Assembly (NCBI GenBank): GCA_944325355.1
Contig: CALUZS010000010.1
Span: 1 to 64,000, forward strand
Source of the DNA: an uncultured Parabacteroides sp.
Lineage (GTDB): Bacteria > Bacteroidota > Bacteroidia > Bacteroidales > Tannerellaceae
DNA length: 64,000 nucleotides
Reading direction: 5' to 3'
Shown here piece by piece: positions 27,163-38,790 of this stretch; the first letter of the stretch is position 1; every line of letters begins with the position of its first letter. Below the pieces are notes generated by a model. That model had not been told where the DNA came from, ran no database searches, and was given only the letters and a program-made list of their open reading frames with translations. The position numbers and the translations under genes were made by a program.

Positions 27163-27235
27163 CACGGAACGAGAGACTCGAACTCCCGACACCTGGTTTT
27201 GGAGACCAGTGCTCTACCAACTGAGCTAGTTCCGT
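27163..27235 (-). tRNA. tRNA-Trp (anticodon CCA)
   Basis: Acceptor ACGGAAC/GTTCCGT, anticodon stem CTGGT/ACCAG with loop CTCCAAA giving CCA, T-arm GAGTTCGAGTC, discriminator G. The length is 73 nt and no 3' CCA is encoded. Confidence 0.96.
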
Positions 27236-27245
27236 AAATCGGCTG

Positions 27246-27276
27246 CAAAAGTAGTTGAATATTTTAAATAAGCAAA
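27246..27276 (-). promoter_or_regulatory. promoter of tRNA-Trp
   Basis: On the minus strand TTTG (27276-27273), exactly 19 bases, TACTTTTG (27253-27246): a perfect Bacteroidota consensus 10 bases before the tRNA. Confidence 0.78.
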
Positions 27277-27304
27277 GGAATACGCTTAGAACTTGCGTCT
27301 GTTT

Positions 27305-27892
27305 TTACAACAGTCCTGTTTCTGAGAACATTTGTTTGTAGGCGATGGCTTTTTCTATAATCGGTTTAGGGTATGCTCTCGAAGAAGATGGCATCCGGTA
27401 AAGGCGGAAAGCCCTTTCTTCTATTTCAAAGGTGCTGAAAGAGCCGGTGGACGGTTCTTTTATCCCTTCCGGTAATACCGACAATAACGTGTCCATTGCT
27501 TTTTGTCCGGTGATGGCAATAGCTTTGCATTGCGGTATGCTTCTTAATATTTCCGGTATATTGAACGGTCGGATAACTTCCAGATGTTTGTCGGACGCAT
27601 TTCCCCGTTGCCGGACAACCTGTTCTGCGGTATCGCCTAATCCTAATCCTGTTTCGGTGCAGAACTGTCTGCATTTGTCGATGGAAAAACTTTTTGGCGA
27701 ATCGAGAAAATAGTCTTTATCCGCGAAGAACAGCCATCCGATGATTCTCCACATGTCGTTTTGTATATTCGGATAATAGAAATCCATCGACCAGCGTTGA
27801 CGGGGCGGGGGAAAACTTCCCAGCATCAGTACTTGTGTGTTGCTGGGAAGAAAAAATCCCCACGGATGTGTTTCAATAATTTTTTCCGCCAT
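27305..27892 (-). CDS. uracil-DNA glycosylase-superfamily protein
   Basis: A 195-residue protein. GSFPPPRQRW (25-34) followed by DFYYPN (37-42) is the motif-I region of a UDG-superfamily branch, and MPSSSRAYPKP (about 172-182) is the motif-II-like region with Ser in place of the common His. It could excise uracil or other deaminated bases, but the catalytic assignment is uncertain. The next gene upstream (27912) is 19 bases away on the same strand. Confidence 0.78.
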   Translation of the reverse strand: MAEKIIETHPWGFFLPSNTQVLMLGSFPPPRQRWSMDFYYPNIQNDMWRIIGWLFFADKDYFLDSPKSFSIDKCRQFCTETGLGLGDTAEQVVRQRGNASDKHLEVIRPFNIPEILRSIPQCKAIAITGQKAMDTLLSVLPEGIKEPSTGSFSTFEIEERAFRLYRMPSSSRAYPKPIIEKAIAYKQMFSETGLL

Positions 27893-27911
27893 ACCTGGAG
27901 GAGGTTATACA

Positions 27912-28553
27912 TCAGTCTTTTTTGTTTTCCTTTGCTTGCCGTTTGCTGTCTTCACGGGCTAAAAGCACAACATTGTACACGAAGTCGACTATCCATTGTT
28001 CCGAATAGCCGAGCGTATGGGAATATTTGCGAATATTCCATGCGGCTTTTTGGACATTTATGTCTTTCCATTCGGATTTGGTCAGGATTTCGTGGATGGT
28101 TTTTACAGTCATGCTATGAAGCATCTTCTTCATCAGCATGGAAAAACGGAATTTCCATTGCATCAGATTGCCCATCAATGAGAACAGATCATTGCAGAAT
28201 CCTTGGAAAAGGAAGAAATAGCTTTTGATGTCGTTCTGATTTTTGCAATTCTTTTTGATGGAAGAGTCAATCTCTTTAAAGAATGATTCGTTGAGCCCGT
28301 ATTGGCTGATAAGTATTTTTTTGACTTTTGATTTTTCGGCAACGCCCAATTTGTTGTTTTGTGTAGGAATTTTAAGCATCCGTTTAAATAAAGCCATGTC
28401 GGCAAGGATATTCAAATTGGTTATTCCTAAATTAACAGCCATTACAGCTTGATAGTAAACCCGTATTAAAGAAACGAAGTCTTCGACGCCGTTCTTCGGT
28501 ACTGAGTTTTCATCTTCTGCCTGTTTTCTGAATAATTTTGAAAAAACACCCAT
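27912..28553 (-). CDS. conserved hypothetical, alpha-helical
   Basis: A 213-residue protein without signal peptide. It is predicted almost wholly helical, with a polar N-terminus, a hydrophobic segment near 115-135 (FFLFQGFCNDLFSLMGNL) and a strongly charged C-terminus (REDSKRQAKENKKD). I recognise no family. It shares its strand and a short gap with the UDG-like gene, so the two may be co-transcribed. Confidence 0.55.
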   Translation of the reverse strand: MGVFSKLFRKQAEDENSVPKNGVEDFVSLIRVYYQAVMAVNLGITNLNILADMALFKRMLKIPTQNNKLGVAEKSKVKKILISQYGLNESFFKEIDSSIKKNCKNQNDIKSYFFLFQGFCNDLFSLMGNLMQWKFRFSMLMKKMLHSMTVKTIHEILTKSEWKDINVQKAAWNIRKYSHTLGYSEQWIVDFVYNVVLLAREDSKRQAKENKKD

Positions 28554-28720
28554 ACTTTTCTTTGATTGATTTTTTTTGATTGTTTGTAAAGTGTTGCAAA
28601 CATACTGATAATTTTGGAAAGACGATGTATTGTTGTCGTATTAAATATTGGATATTTATGGCAAAAGAGCCTTTGTTTTTTCCAAATTATGGGCATTGGA
28701 GAAGAGAAGGACGGGCAGCA

Positions 28721-28767
28721 ATAAAAGAGAGACTGCACTAAAATCTTTCAATTTTAGCGCAGTCTCT
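28721..28767 (-). terminator. terminator of the ATP synthase operon
   Basis: A long hairpin, AGAGACTGC/GCAGTCTCT at the base (28728-28736 with 28759-28767), continues as CTAAAAT/ATTTTAG after one mismatch. A T-rich tail follows on the minus strand. It lies 28 bases after the atpG stop. Confidence 0.9.
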
Positions 28768-28794
28768 CTGAAATGAAAAGTCGTTTTTATTAAA

Positions 28795-29652
28795 TTATCG
28801 CTTGATACCGCCCATAATATCCAGCAATTCGTTTGTGATGGCTTGCTGCCGCGTTTTATTATATTGCAAAGTCAGTTCTTGAATTAAGTTGTTTGCATTA
28901 TCATTGGCAGTTTGCATAGCCATCATACGAGCGGCATGTTCGGATGTTATCGTATCCAATACTGTTGCGTATAGCGTGAGGTTCAGCATCTTTGGGATAA
29001 TCATTTCCCGCAGTTCCTCAGCCGATGGTTCTAAAATGTAGTCGTTGTTCACTATATTTTTGTTTGTTTCCGGGATAGTGAACGGAAGGTAATTCTTTTT
29101 TTCACAGGGTTGTTCTGCCATATTTTTGAAATGATGGTAGAGTAGCACGACTTCATCCGTATCTCCGGCTACGAACAGTTTTTGCAATTCGGTAGCGAAA
29201 TTTTCTACTTCCTTGTAATTGAGTTTGTCTGCTAATAGGAGAAAACGTCTGTCTACTTGATACCCGGCTTTCTTTAGTTCGTTATCAATTTTTTTCCCAA
29301 TGGGAAAGAATGTTGTTTCAATGTTCTTTTTTTTGTATTCGGACGCTATGGCATGGGCTTCCTTGATGGTATTGGCATTGAATGCCCCGCATAAGCCTGT
29401 GCTGGACGAGAATACAATAACCGTTGCCTTTTTGACCTCTCTTTGCTGGATAAACGGAGATTCTTGGTCGCATTCAACGGAAAGGAGTGCATTGAATATC
29501 CCGGATAATTTTTCCGCGTATGCCAAAGAATGCTCGGAAATGTTTTGGATGTGGTGCAATTTTGCGGATGACACCATCTTCATTGCCGAAGTAATCTTCT
29601 GCGTATTACGGATAGAACCCAATCTGTTTTTTATCTCCTTTAATGACGCCAT
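28795..29652 (-). CDS. atpG: ATP synthase F1 subunit gamma
   Basis: A 285-residue central rotor shaft. The N-terminal coiled-coil MASLKEIKNRLGSIRNTQKI and the C-terminal helix with NELLDIMGG are the two family signatures that pair to form the shaft. STGLCGAFN (about 82-90) lies in the Rossmann-like middle domain. It is last gene of the operon, 3 bases after atpA, and is followed by the terminator 28721-28767. Confidence 0.97.
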   Translation of the reverse strand: MASLKEIKNRLGSIRNTQKITSAMKMVSSAKLHHIQNISEHSLAYAEKLSGIFNALLSVECDQESPFIQQREVKKATVIVFSSSTGLCGAFNANTIKEAHAIASEYKKKNIETTFFPIGKKIDNELKKAGYQVDRRFLLLADKLNYKEVENFATELQKLFVAGDTDEVVLLYHHFKNMAEQPCEKKNYLPFTIPETNKNIVNNDYILEPSAEELREMIIPKMLNLTLYATVLDTITSEHAARMMAMQTANDNANNLIQELTLQYNKTRQQAITNELLDIMGGIKR

Positions 29653-29655
29653 AGT

Positions 29656-31242
29656 TTACTCTTTGTATGATTGAGCCAAATCGTTGGCTGTATCTTCCAG
29701 TATCTTGCTGACTTCATCATTGATAGTCCCGCTTTTCAGTACGTCCAAAACGTCTTTCTGGTGATTTGTGCGCAATACGTTCAGATAATCTTTTTCGAAT
29801 TTGTGGACCTTATCCAGAGGGACGTCCTTTAATAGTCCTTTTGTCCCGCAATAAAGGATGGCTATTTGTTGTTCAACAGGCATCGGGCTGTATTGCGGTT
29901 GGATTAGCAGGCGGGTATTTTTTTGTCCTTTGTTGATGGTAAAGGCTGTAACCGCATCCATCTCGCCGCCGAATTTTGTAAACGATTCCAATTCCCGGAA
30001 TTGTGCCTGGTCGATTTTCAATGTGCCGGCCACTTTCTTCATTGCCTTGAGTTGGGCATTTCCTCCGACACGGGATACGGAGATTCCGACGTTAATAGCT
30101 GGCCGGTTTCCCTGGTTGAACAAATCCGTTTCAAGGAAAATTTGTCCGTCTGTAATGGAGATAACATTTGTCGGGATGTAAGCTGATACGTCACCCGCTT
30201 GGGTCTCGATGATTGGCAACGCCGTAAGGGAGCCACCACCTTTTACTTTATCTTTCATGCTCTCCGGCAGATCGTTCATTTTAGCTGCAACTTCCTGCTG
30301 GTTGATGATGCGGGCTGCGCGTTCCAGCAATCTGGAATGTAGGTAAAAGATATCACCGGGATAGGCTTCACGACCAGACGGACGGCGGAGGATTAGAGAA
30401 ACTTCACGGTATGCCACTGCCTGCTTTGAAAGGTCATCGTAAACGACTAAGGCATGTCGCCCGCTATCCCGGAAATATTCTCCGATAGCAGCACCGGCAA
30501 AAGGCGCAAAATATTGCATTGCGGCAGGGTCGGAAGCTGTTGCACTTACAACAATCGTATAATCCATCGCTCCCTTTTCTTGTAGCGTATTTACCAAGGC
30601 TGCAACTGTCGACCCTTTTTGACCGATAGCTACATATATGCAATATACAGGATCTCCGGCTTCGTAGTTGCTCCGCTGGTTGATAATCGTATCAACTGCA
30701 ATTGCCGTTTTACCGGTCTGACGGTCGCCGATAATCAATTCACGTTGACCACGACCAATCGGAATCATTGCGTCAATGGCTTTGATTCCGGTTTGCAAAG
30801 GCTCGTTTACCGGTTGGCGGAAAATGACCCCGGGAGCTTTACGTTCCAAAGGCATTTCGCAGAAGTCGCCTGTTATTTCCCCTTTCCCGTCAATCGGATT
30901 GCCTAATGGGTCAATGACGCGTCCAACCATCCCTTCCTTGACTTTGATAGAGGCGATGCGCCCCGTACGTTTTACAGTGTCTCCCTCTTTTATCAAATCG
31001 GTAGGACCCAATAATACGGCGCCGACATTGTCTTCTTCCAAGTTCATCACGATAGCTTCCATGCCATTGTCGAATTGCAGTAATTCGTTGGCTTCGGCAT
31101 TATCGAGCCCGTAAATTCTTACTACGCCATCGCTGACCTGCAAGACAGTTCCGACTTCTTCCATGTGAATGTTCGTTGTTATGCCTGCTAATTCGCGCCG
31201 CAAAACTTCCGTAACTTCACTAACTTTTATTTGGTCTGTCAT
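29656..31242 (-). CDS. atpA: ATP synthase F1 subunit alpha
   Basis: A 528-residue regulatory nucleotide-binding subunit of the catalytic hexamer. Walker A is GDRQTGKT (172-179). [14 protein letters not shown] near 365-378 is the alpha/beta signature. Lengthwise it is normal for Bacteroidota. It lies between atpH (20-base gap) and atpG (3-base gap). Confidence 0.98.
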   Translation of the reverse strand: MTDQIKVSEVTEVLRRELAGITTNIHMEEVGTVLQVSDGVVRIYGLDNAEANELLQFDNGMEAIVMNLEEDNVGAVLLGPTDLIKEGDTVKRTGRIASIKVKEGMVGRVIDPLGNPIDGKGEITGDFCEMPLERKAPGVIFRQPVNEPLQTGIKAIDAMIPIGRGQRELIIGDRQTGKTAIAVDTIINQRSNYEAGDPVYCIYVAIGQKGSTVAALVNTLQEKGAMDYTIVVSATASDPAAMQYFAPFAGAAIGEYFRDSGRHALVVYDDLSKQAVAYREVSLILRRPSGREAYPGDIFYLHSRLLERAARIINQQEVAAKMNDLPESMKDKVKGGGSLTALPIIETQAGDVSAYIPTNVISITDGQIFLETDLFNQGNRPAINVGISVSRVGGNAQLKAMKKVAGTLKIDQAQFRELESFTKFGGEMDAVTAFTINKGQKNTRLLIQPQYSPMPVEQQIAILYCGTKGLLKDVPLDKVHKFEKDYLNVLRTNHQKDVLDVLKSGTINDEVSKILEDTANDLAQSYKE

Positions 31243-31262
31243 AGTTTCTTGTCTCTTATGCG

Positions 31263-31805
31263 TTAATTACTTTTGATAAGCCGTTTCTTTATCTGCTTTA
31301 ATTGAGAGGAAAAACTTGCATCGAATCGGTAGTTCCCTATGCGCAAGACAAATCCTCCAATTAAATCGGGCTTTATCTGCCCGGAAAATTCAATAGAGCA
31401 TCCTGTCTCTTCTGCCAGTTTTTGCTTGAGCAGGTCTTTTGTTTTTTCATTGACAGGTACTGCCGTATCGAATGAAACTCGGGTAATTTTCTTCTCTTTC
31501 CGATAGCGGTGGATATAAATATAAGTGATAAGCTGCAAAATGTTTTCTCTTTTGTGTTTCAGAATCATTTGGATGAATCGTTTATAAATATCCGAAACAT
31601 TTATTCCTCCAGCTGTAATAAGCAACTTTTCTTTTTCATTGTACGAAATAATCGGATTATTCAAAACATTCTTTAATGTAGGTTCTGACAAGAAATTTTG
31701 TTGCAGTATCTTCATGTCGTTATACACCAAGCTGTCTTGTTTCTCTTCTTTTGCTAAAGAGAACAATGCATTTGCATATCGGGAAGAAATCGTACCTATA
31801 TCCAT
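31263..31805 (-). CDS. atpH: ATP synthase F1 subunit delta
   Basis: A 180-residue stator subunit. It opens with [20 protein letters not shown] and ends with the family block [19 protein letters not shown] (about 145-163). It connects the F1 crown with subunit b. It starts 3 bases after atpF. Confidence 0.95.
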   Translation of the reverse strand: MDIGTISSRYANALFSLAKEEKQDSLVYNDMKILQQNFLSEPTLKNVLNNPIISYNEKEKLLITAGGINVSDIYKRFIQMILKHKRENILQLITYIYIHRYRKEKKITRVSFDTAVPVNEKTKDLLKQKLAEETGCSIEFSGQIKPDLIGGFVLRIGNYRFDASFSSQLKQIKKRLIKSN

Positions 31806-31808
31806 AAC

Positions 31809-32309
31809 TTACGATTTATAAAGCTTGACTTCGTCTATCAGTTTATCTATAACTTCCAATTGCTTATTGTCGCGACTGATTTGTTCCGACAAAATCTTTT
31901 CAGCAACGGAAACCGATAAATCCACTATCTCGGAACGAATTTCAAGAATAGCTTTTTGTTTCTCTTCTTCAATTCGCCGGGTCGCATTTTTTATTTGTAA
32001 AAGTGCTTCGGATTGGGCTTTTAGACGAGCTTCGTTTATAATCTCTTCTTTCTTGGCGAAAGCTTCTTTTAGGATAGCCTGTTGTTGCTCTCTTGCTTCC
32101 AATAAAATCTTTTCACCCTCTTCCTTGATGTGGGCGAGTTGTTCATTGGCTTTACGGGCTGTCTCCAACGAATTATCTATATAAGCTTTCCTCTGTTCGA
32201 TTGATTTAATGATTATGGGGAAACCATATTTAGATAAAACTACCAGAACAATCCCGAAAGAGAGGACCATCCAGAAAAGAAGTCCGGAATCCGGCGTTAA
32301 TAATGACAT
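31809..32309 (-). CDS. atpF: ATP synthase F0 subunit b
   Basis: A 166-residue peripheral stalk. One N-terminal membrane helix (about 9-29, LLFWMVLSFGIVLVVLSKYG) precedes a long charged coiled coil to the C-terminus. It lies between atpE and atpH in the usual order. Confidence 0.95.
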   Translation of the reverse strand: MSLLTPDSGLLFWMVLSFGIVLVVLSKYGFPIIIKSIEQRKAYIDNSLETARKANEQLAHIKEEGEKILLEAREQQQAILKEAFAKKEEIINEARLKAQSEALLQIKNATRRIEEEKQKAILEIRSEIVDLSVSVAEKILSEQISRDNKQLEVIDKLIDEVKLYKS

Positions 32310-32319
32310 ATTCTATTAT

Positions 32320-32586
<267 letters not shown>

Positions 32587-32641
32587 TTATACTCTTTTCT
32601 TTATATATTGTGAGATTAGTCTTACAAAGAAGACAATCGTT

Positions 32642-34099
32642 TCAATTTTCTTTTATTCTTGCCGACCCGATGTAATTTGCCGAAAGCAATGTGAAAATAT
32701 ATGCTTGCAGGCATGCCACAAATAGTTCCAAACAATTCATGAACAGGCAAAACAGAACCGATATAATTGTCATGCCTGAATTGATAATGACGCCCATCGA
32801 TGTCGTTATGAAAATCAAACAGGTCAGAGCCAAGATAATTGTATGACCCGCCATGATGTTTGCGAATAGACGAAGCATTAAGGAAAATGGTTTCGTGAAG
32901 ACTCCGAAGAATTCGACAAACGGCATAATAGGAAGGGGCACTTTCAGGAATATTGGTGTATTCGGCCAAAATATGTCTTTCCAATAGGTTTTTGTTCCGA
33001 ACAAGTTTACCGCAAGAAAAGTGCACAGCGCAAGAACCATTGTGATTGTGATGTTCCCTGTTATATTGGCTCCTCCCGGGAAAATAGGAATAAGCCCTAT
33101 CAGATTATTTGTCAGTATGAAGAAAAATACGGTTAAGAGGTATGGAGCGAATTTGCCATAGTCTGTGTCTATATTCTTTTTGATGACATCTTCATGAATA
33201 TAGTTAACCATTACTTCAATGACTCCGATGAATCCTTTTGGAACTTCGTTAGGATGTTTTTTGTACCATTTGGCTGTATGTAATATAATGGAACTTATTA
33301 CGATACATCCGAGTAACAATCCGAAAACATTCTTGGTTATGGAAATGTCGAGTGGGCGGACACTTGTTCCATCTTCCAGCTTTTCCATAATTTTTCCTGC
33401 ATGATCACCTTCTGTTGCGATATAATAATTGTTATATGTCTCTCCATTTTCTAATTTGGAGGACAAGAAACAATCCCATCCGTTATTTCCTTTTACTATT
33501 ATGGGCAGAGGTATACTGATTTCCTTATCTCCCCATTTTGTAATATGCCAGATATAGGCATCTTGTATGTGGGAAAATACAATTTCTTGGACATTGATGT
33601 CTCCTGATGTCTCTTTTTCTGCTTTAATGTTGGGACAAAGCAGAAGGCAAATCATCCATATAACTATTTTATTGAAAAACTTAATGTCCATTTTTTCTTG
33701 TTTTTTCTTTTTTAATCTTTTCTTTTCAAACAGATATACGGTATAAGTTTCCAATGTAAGATAAATAAAATAGAACAGCATTAAGGTGAGACCAAACGCT
33801 TTCATCTTTTCTCCTACGAATTTTGCATATATCCAAAGGAAGAAAACAGCAAGAATCAGCTTGCTTATTCTCACAATCATGAAAGTTGTTACGGTTACAT
33901 CTCCTTTTTTCTGTTTTACGTAATCCAGGAAAAACACCATTGCTAAAGCAGTAATGCAGTAAAATCCGGGTATTGACGGATACCATGAGAAATAGTGCTC
34001 CGGCCAAAAGGAATGTAATAATCCTCCCAATGAAATACCTATCGCCGTATAAATTAGGATGATTAAAGCAAATAACTTGATTTTTAAACGTGCACTCAT
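32642..34099 (-). CDS. atpB: AtpI-like protein and ATP synthase F0 subunit a in one open frame (AtpI-AtpB)
   Basis: Counted from the ATG at 34099 (5 bases after the atpC stop) the frame has 485 codons. Codons 1-136 give a four-helix AtpI-like protein ending in a lysine-rich tail. Codon 137 is an ATG (33691) followed by a signal-peptide-like start (MDIKFFNKIVIWMICLLLCP) and a complete subunit a, including the essential Arg in LRLFAN and the half-channel helices. Two separate genes are usual in Bacteroidales. No stop separates them here, although in the neighbouring frame a TAA follows 6 bases behind that ATG. Either the proteins are fused, or AtpB also starts at 33691 (349 residues), or one A was gained or lost in the A-rich junction. 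AtpI helps c-ring assembly. Confidence 0.88.
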   Translation of the reverse strand: MSARLKIKLFALIILIYTAIGISLGGLLHSFWPEHYFSWYPSIPGFYCITALAMVFFLDYVKQKKGDVTVTTFMIVRISKLILAVFFLWIYAKFVGEKMKAFGLTLMLFYFIYLTLETYTVYLFEKKRLKKKKQEKMDIKFFNKIVIWMICLLLCPNIKAEKETSGDINVQEIVFSHIQDAYIWHITKWGDKEISIPLPIIVKGNNGWDCFLSSKLENGETYNNYYIATEGDHAGKIMEKLEDGTSVRPLDISITKNVFGLLLGCIVISSIILHTAKWYKKHPNEVPKGFIGVIEVMVNYIHEDVIKKNIDTDYGKFAPYLLTVFFFILTNNLIGLIPIFPGGANITGNITITMVLALCTFLAVNLFGTKTYWKDIFWPNTPIFLKVPLPIMPFVEFFGVFTKPFSLMLRLFANIMAGHTIILALTCLIFITTSMGVIINSGMTIISVLFCLFMNCLELFVACLQAYIFTLLSANYIGSARIKEN

Positions 34100-34103
34100 A
34101 TTC

Positions 34104-34337
34104 TTATTCAATACAAACAGAAATAATGTCATTATTGATTTCTATAAATCCGCCGTTGACGGATAGCTGATGTGCTTTCCCCTCAGTGAAGTATTCAATA
34201 ATGCCTTTGTTCAGTGCGGAAATCATAGGAGCGTGGTGTGGTAATACATCAAAACGTCCTTGAATACCGGGAAAAGAGACTTCATTTACTTCTCCACTGA
34301 ATATTTTCCCTTCCGGAGATATAATCTCAAGTTTCAT
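34104..34337 (-). CDS. atpC: ATP synthase F1 subunit epsilon
   Basis: A 77-residue protein holding only the N-terminal beta-sandwich (IISPEGKIFSGEVNEVSFPG, 5-24; HHAPMISAL, 38-46). The C-terminal helical hairpin that inhibits ATP hydrolysis in E. coli is missing, which is normal for Bacteroidota. It lies between atpD (12-base gap) and the atpI-atpB frame. Confidence 0.94.
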   Translation of the reverse strand: MKLEIISPEGKIFSGEVNEVSFPGIQGRFDVLPHHAPMISALNKGIIEYFTEGKAHQLSVNGGFIEINNDIISVCIE

Positions 34338-34349
34338 GATTTTTCTGTT

Positions 34350-36543
<2,194 letters not shown>

Positions 36544-38460
36544 ATGAAAGAGAAAAGGATTGTTGTAGCAACGGTTTTATTGGTTAATATGATTTTCTCG
36601 GTAGAAGTTATGCAGGCTCAGCATGTCGATACTGCGTCAGTTAACCGGGATTATTCTCTTGATGAGGTAGTAGTAACTGGTAGCCGGGAGGAAACGGATA
36701 TACGTCATTTGTCTCAAACGGTGACGGTTGTGGATCGTCTTAAAATAGAGAAGGCTTTGCAGCCGTCGTTGCTCCCGGTTTTGACAGAACAGGTGCCGGG
36801 TTTATTCGTTACTTCGCGCGGCATCATGGGGTATGGAGTATCTGGTGGTGCTGCGGGGAATATTTCTTTGCGAGGATTGAGCGGCGGCAGTGCCCAGTTG
36901 ATGGTAATGATAGACGGACATCCCCAATATGCCGGAATTTTCGGTCATCCGGTATCGGATGCTTATCAGTCATTTTTGGCTGAAAAAGTGGAGGTACTTC
37001 GTGGTCCAGCTTCGGTTCTTTATGGATCGAACGCAATGGGTGGAGTAATAAACATAGTTACCAGGAAAATGAAGGAGGATGGTGTAAATACAAATTTGCA
37101 TGTGGGTTATGGCTCTTACAATACTTTGGAAACAGAATTGACAAATCGGATTCGCAAAGGAAGATTTTCCAGCATAGTTTCCGGTTCTTATAATCGTACT
37201 GACGGACATCGGGACGATATGGGCTTTGAACAGTATGGAGGATATGCAAAGTTGGGCTATGATTTGGCGGAAAACTGGCTTATCCGTGGCGATGTGAATA
37301 TTACCCATTTCAACGCTTCTTATCCTGGACCGGTAAGTGCGCCGTTGGTTGACGGAGACCAGCGTATTACCCGGGGGATGACTTCATTCGCTTTGGAAAA
37401 TAGGTATGAAAAATCTACCGGAACATTGAGTTTCTTCTATAATTGGGGAGACCACTGGATTAATGACGGTTATACACCTTCCGACGGGGAAAGCCCGCAG
37501 GATGGACGCTTTAATTCTCATGATAATATGATGGGAATATCTGTTTATCAAAGTTTTCAGCTTTTCAGGGGAAATCGCCTTACTGCCGGATTTGACTGGT
37601 TCCGGTATGGAGGAAGGGCGTGGAATGAATATGTGAGCGGTCCGAATGCCGGGACAACTTCCGATATTGTAGACAAGGATGAAGATGAACTTGCCGGGTA
37701 CCTGGATTTACGGCAGAATATAAGCTCTTGGTTGACTGTTAATGCCGGTATTCGTGTAGATCATCACTCGCGTGTCGGTACGGAGTGGATCCCACAAGCC
37801 GGACTTGCTTTTCATCTGCCGCACGCCATTGAGCTGAAGGCATCAGCTACCAAAGGATTCCGTTATCCTATCCTGCGCGAAATGTATATGTTTCCCCCGC
37901 AGAATCCGGATCTTCAGCCGGAATCGATGTGGAATTATGAACTTGCCTTTGCGCAATATTTGCTGGACGGCCGTTTGGTTTATGGTATAAATCTGTTTTA
38001 TATCGACGGAAAAAATCTTATCATGACATTGCCGAATCCGAACGGCAGCGGAATGTTGAATCAGAATTCCGGGGAAATAGACAATACAGGCGTCGAGGTT
38101 CAGGTCGCTTATGCCATTAATCGGACATGGTCGGTAGATGCCAATTATAGTTTCTTGCACATGGAAAACCCGGTAGTGGCAGCGCCGGAGAATAAATTGT
38201 ATGTAGGAGCGAACTTCTCTAAGGGACGTTGGAATATATCGTCCGGATTGCAATATATTCATGGTCTTTATACAGCCGTGGGTAAAAATGAAGCTAAAGA
38301 GAATTTTGCCCTTTGGAACGTCCGTGTCTCTTTCCGTGTTCTTGACTGGTTGAACATATGGGCTCGTGGAGAGAATCTCTTAGCTCAAGAATATGAAATA
38401 AACGCCGGTTATCCGATGCCGAAAGCTACGGTTATGGCAGGTTTTAATGTCAATTTTTAG
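36544..38460 (+). CDS. TonB-dependent outer-membrane receptor (BtuB/FepA-like size)
   Basis: A 638-residue protein with signal peptide (cleavage near 25). The TonB-box-like DEVVVTG is at 40-46. The plug domain (about 55-165) includes NISLRGLSGG, VEVLRGPASVLYGSNAMGGVINIVTR. The C-terminal 22-strand barrel ends with the outer-membrane Phe (NVNF). There is no carboxypeptidase-regulatory N-domain and no SusD partner, so a small substrate such as a metal chelate, haem or cobalamin is more likely than a glycan. No riboswitch or regulator is visible beside it. Confidence 0.9.
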   Translation: MKEKRIVVATVLLVNMIFSVEVMQAQHVDTASVNRDYSLDEVVVTGSREETDIRHLSQTVTVVDRLKIEKALQPSLLPVLTEQVPGLFVTSRGIMGYGVSGGAAGNISLRGLSGGSAQLMVMIDGHPQYAGIFGHPVSDAYQSFLAEKVEVLRGPASVLYGSNAMGGVINIVTRKMKEDGVNTNLHVGYGSYNTLETELTNRIRKGRFSSIVSGSYNRTDGHRDDMGFEQYGGYAKLGYDLAENWLIRGDVNITHFNASYPGPVSAPLVDGDQRITRGMTSFALENRYEKSTGTLSFFYNWGDHWINDGYTPSDGESPQDGRFNSHDNMMGISVYQSFQLFRGNRLTAGFDWFRYGGRAWNEYVSGPNAGTTSDIVDKDEDELAGYLDLRQNISSWLTVNAGIRVDHHSRVGTEWIPQAGLAFHLPHAIELKASATKGFRYPILREMYMFPPQNPDLQPESMWNYELAFAQYLLDGRLVYGINLFYIDGKNLIMTLPNPNGSGMLNQNSGEIDNTGVEVQVAYAINRTWSVDANYSFLHMENPVVAAPENKLYVGANFSKGRWNISSGLQYIHGLYTAVGKNEAKENFALWNVRVSFRVLDWLNIWARGENLLAQEYEINAGYPMPKATVMAGFNVNF

Positions 38461-38564
38461 TCGCGTTCCGGAATAGGTAAGGAATTTGTTTGTGATAAAA
38501 AGCGAATAAAAACATGTTCTTACTGAAAAAATGAAAGAGAAAACTATATTTTTCTTTTAATTTC

Positions 38565-38595
38565 TTTGTTTATTCCGATTAAAGTCCTACATTTG
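38565..38595 (+). promoter_or_regulatory. ilvDp: promoter of the ilv operon
   Basis: TTTG (38565-38568), exactly 19 bases, TACATTTG (38588-38595): a perfect Bacteroidota promoter. The transcript would begin near 38602, giving a leader of about 207 bases before ilvD. Confidence 0.8.
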
Positions 38596-38645
38596 CGCCA
38601 CTGAACAGGTAATTGAAGTTAAATAGCAACAAAGAGATTTTGTAG

Positions 38646-38705
38646 ATGACAACGAATATATTGCATATTATTCTCGTGGTGGTCCTTCTAGTTATTAGCA
38701 GGTGA
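38646..38705 (+). CDS. ilvL: ilv operon leader peptide, 19 residues, Ile/Leu/Val-rich
   Basis: An ATG-to-TGA frame encodes MTTNILHIILVVVLLVISR. Twelve of 19 residues are Ile, Leu or Val, the three products of the pathway encoded downstream, with ten of them in one unbroken run (residues 8-17). It lies about 44 bases after the predicted transcript start and 103 bases before ilvD. The last sense codons overlap strand 1 of the RNA switch (38684-38689) and the stop touches strand 2 (38706). This is the geometry of a ribosome-sensed attenuator, functionally like E. coli IlvL but without sequence likeness. It is too short to be predicted by gene finders. Confidence 0.82.
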   Translation: MTTNILHIILVVVLLVISR

Positions 38706-38790
38706 GGAGAAGGGTATGCAAATCGTTTTTGTTAGTTATTAATAAATAGAGAGCCTTTCTCCTTGCAAAGAGGGAAAGGCTCTTTAGTTT
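38684..38790 (+). promoter_or_regulatory. transcription attenuator of the ilv operon
   Basis: Four RNA strands can pair in exclusive ways. Strand 1 CCTTCT (38684-38689, leader codons 13-15) pairs with strand 2 AGAAGG (38708-38713). Strand 2 GGAGAAGGG (38706-38714) pairs alternatively with strand 3 CCTTTCTCC (38754-38762), 9 bp with one G-U. Strand 3 AGAGCCTTTC (38750-38759) forms a perfect 10-bp terminator stem with strand 4 GAAAGGCTCT (38774-38783), followed by TTTAGTTTT. A ribosome stalled at the Ile/Leu/Val run covers strand 1 and frees strand 2 for the antiterminator. A ribosome reaching the stop covers strand 2 and lets the terminator form. Confidence 0.85.
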
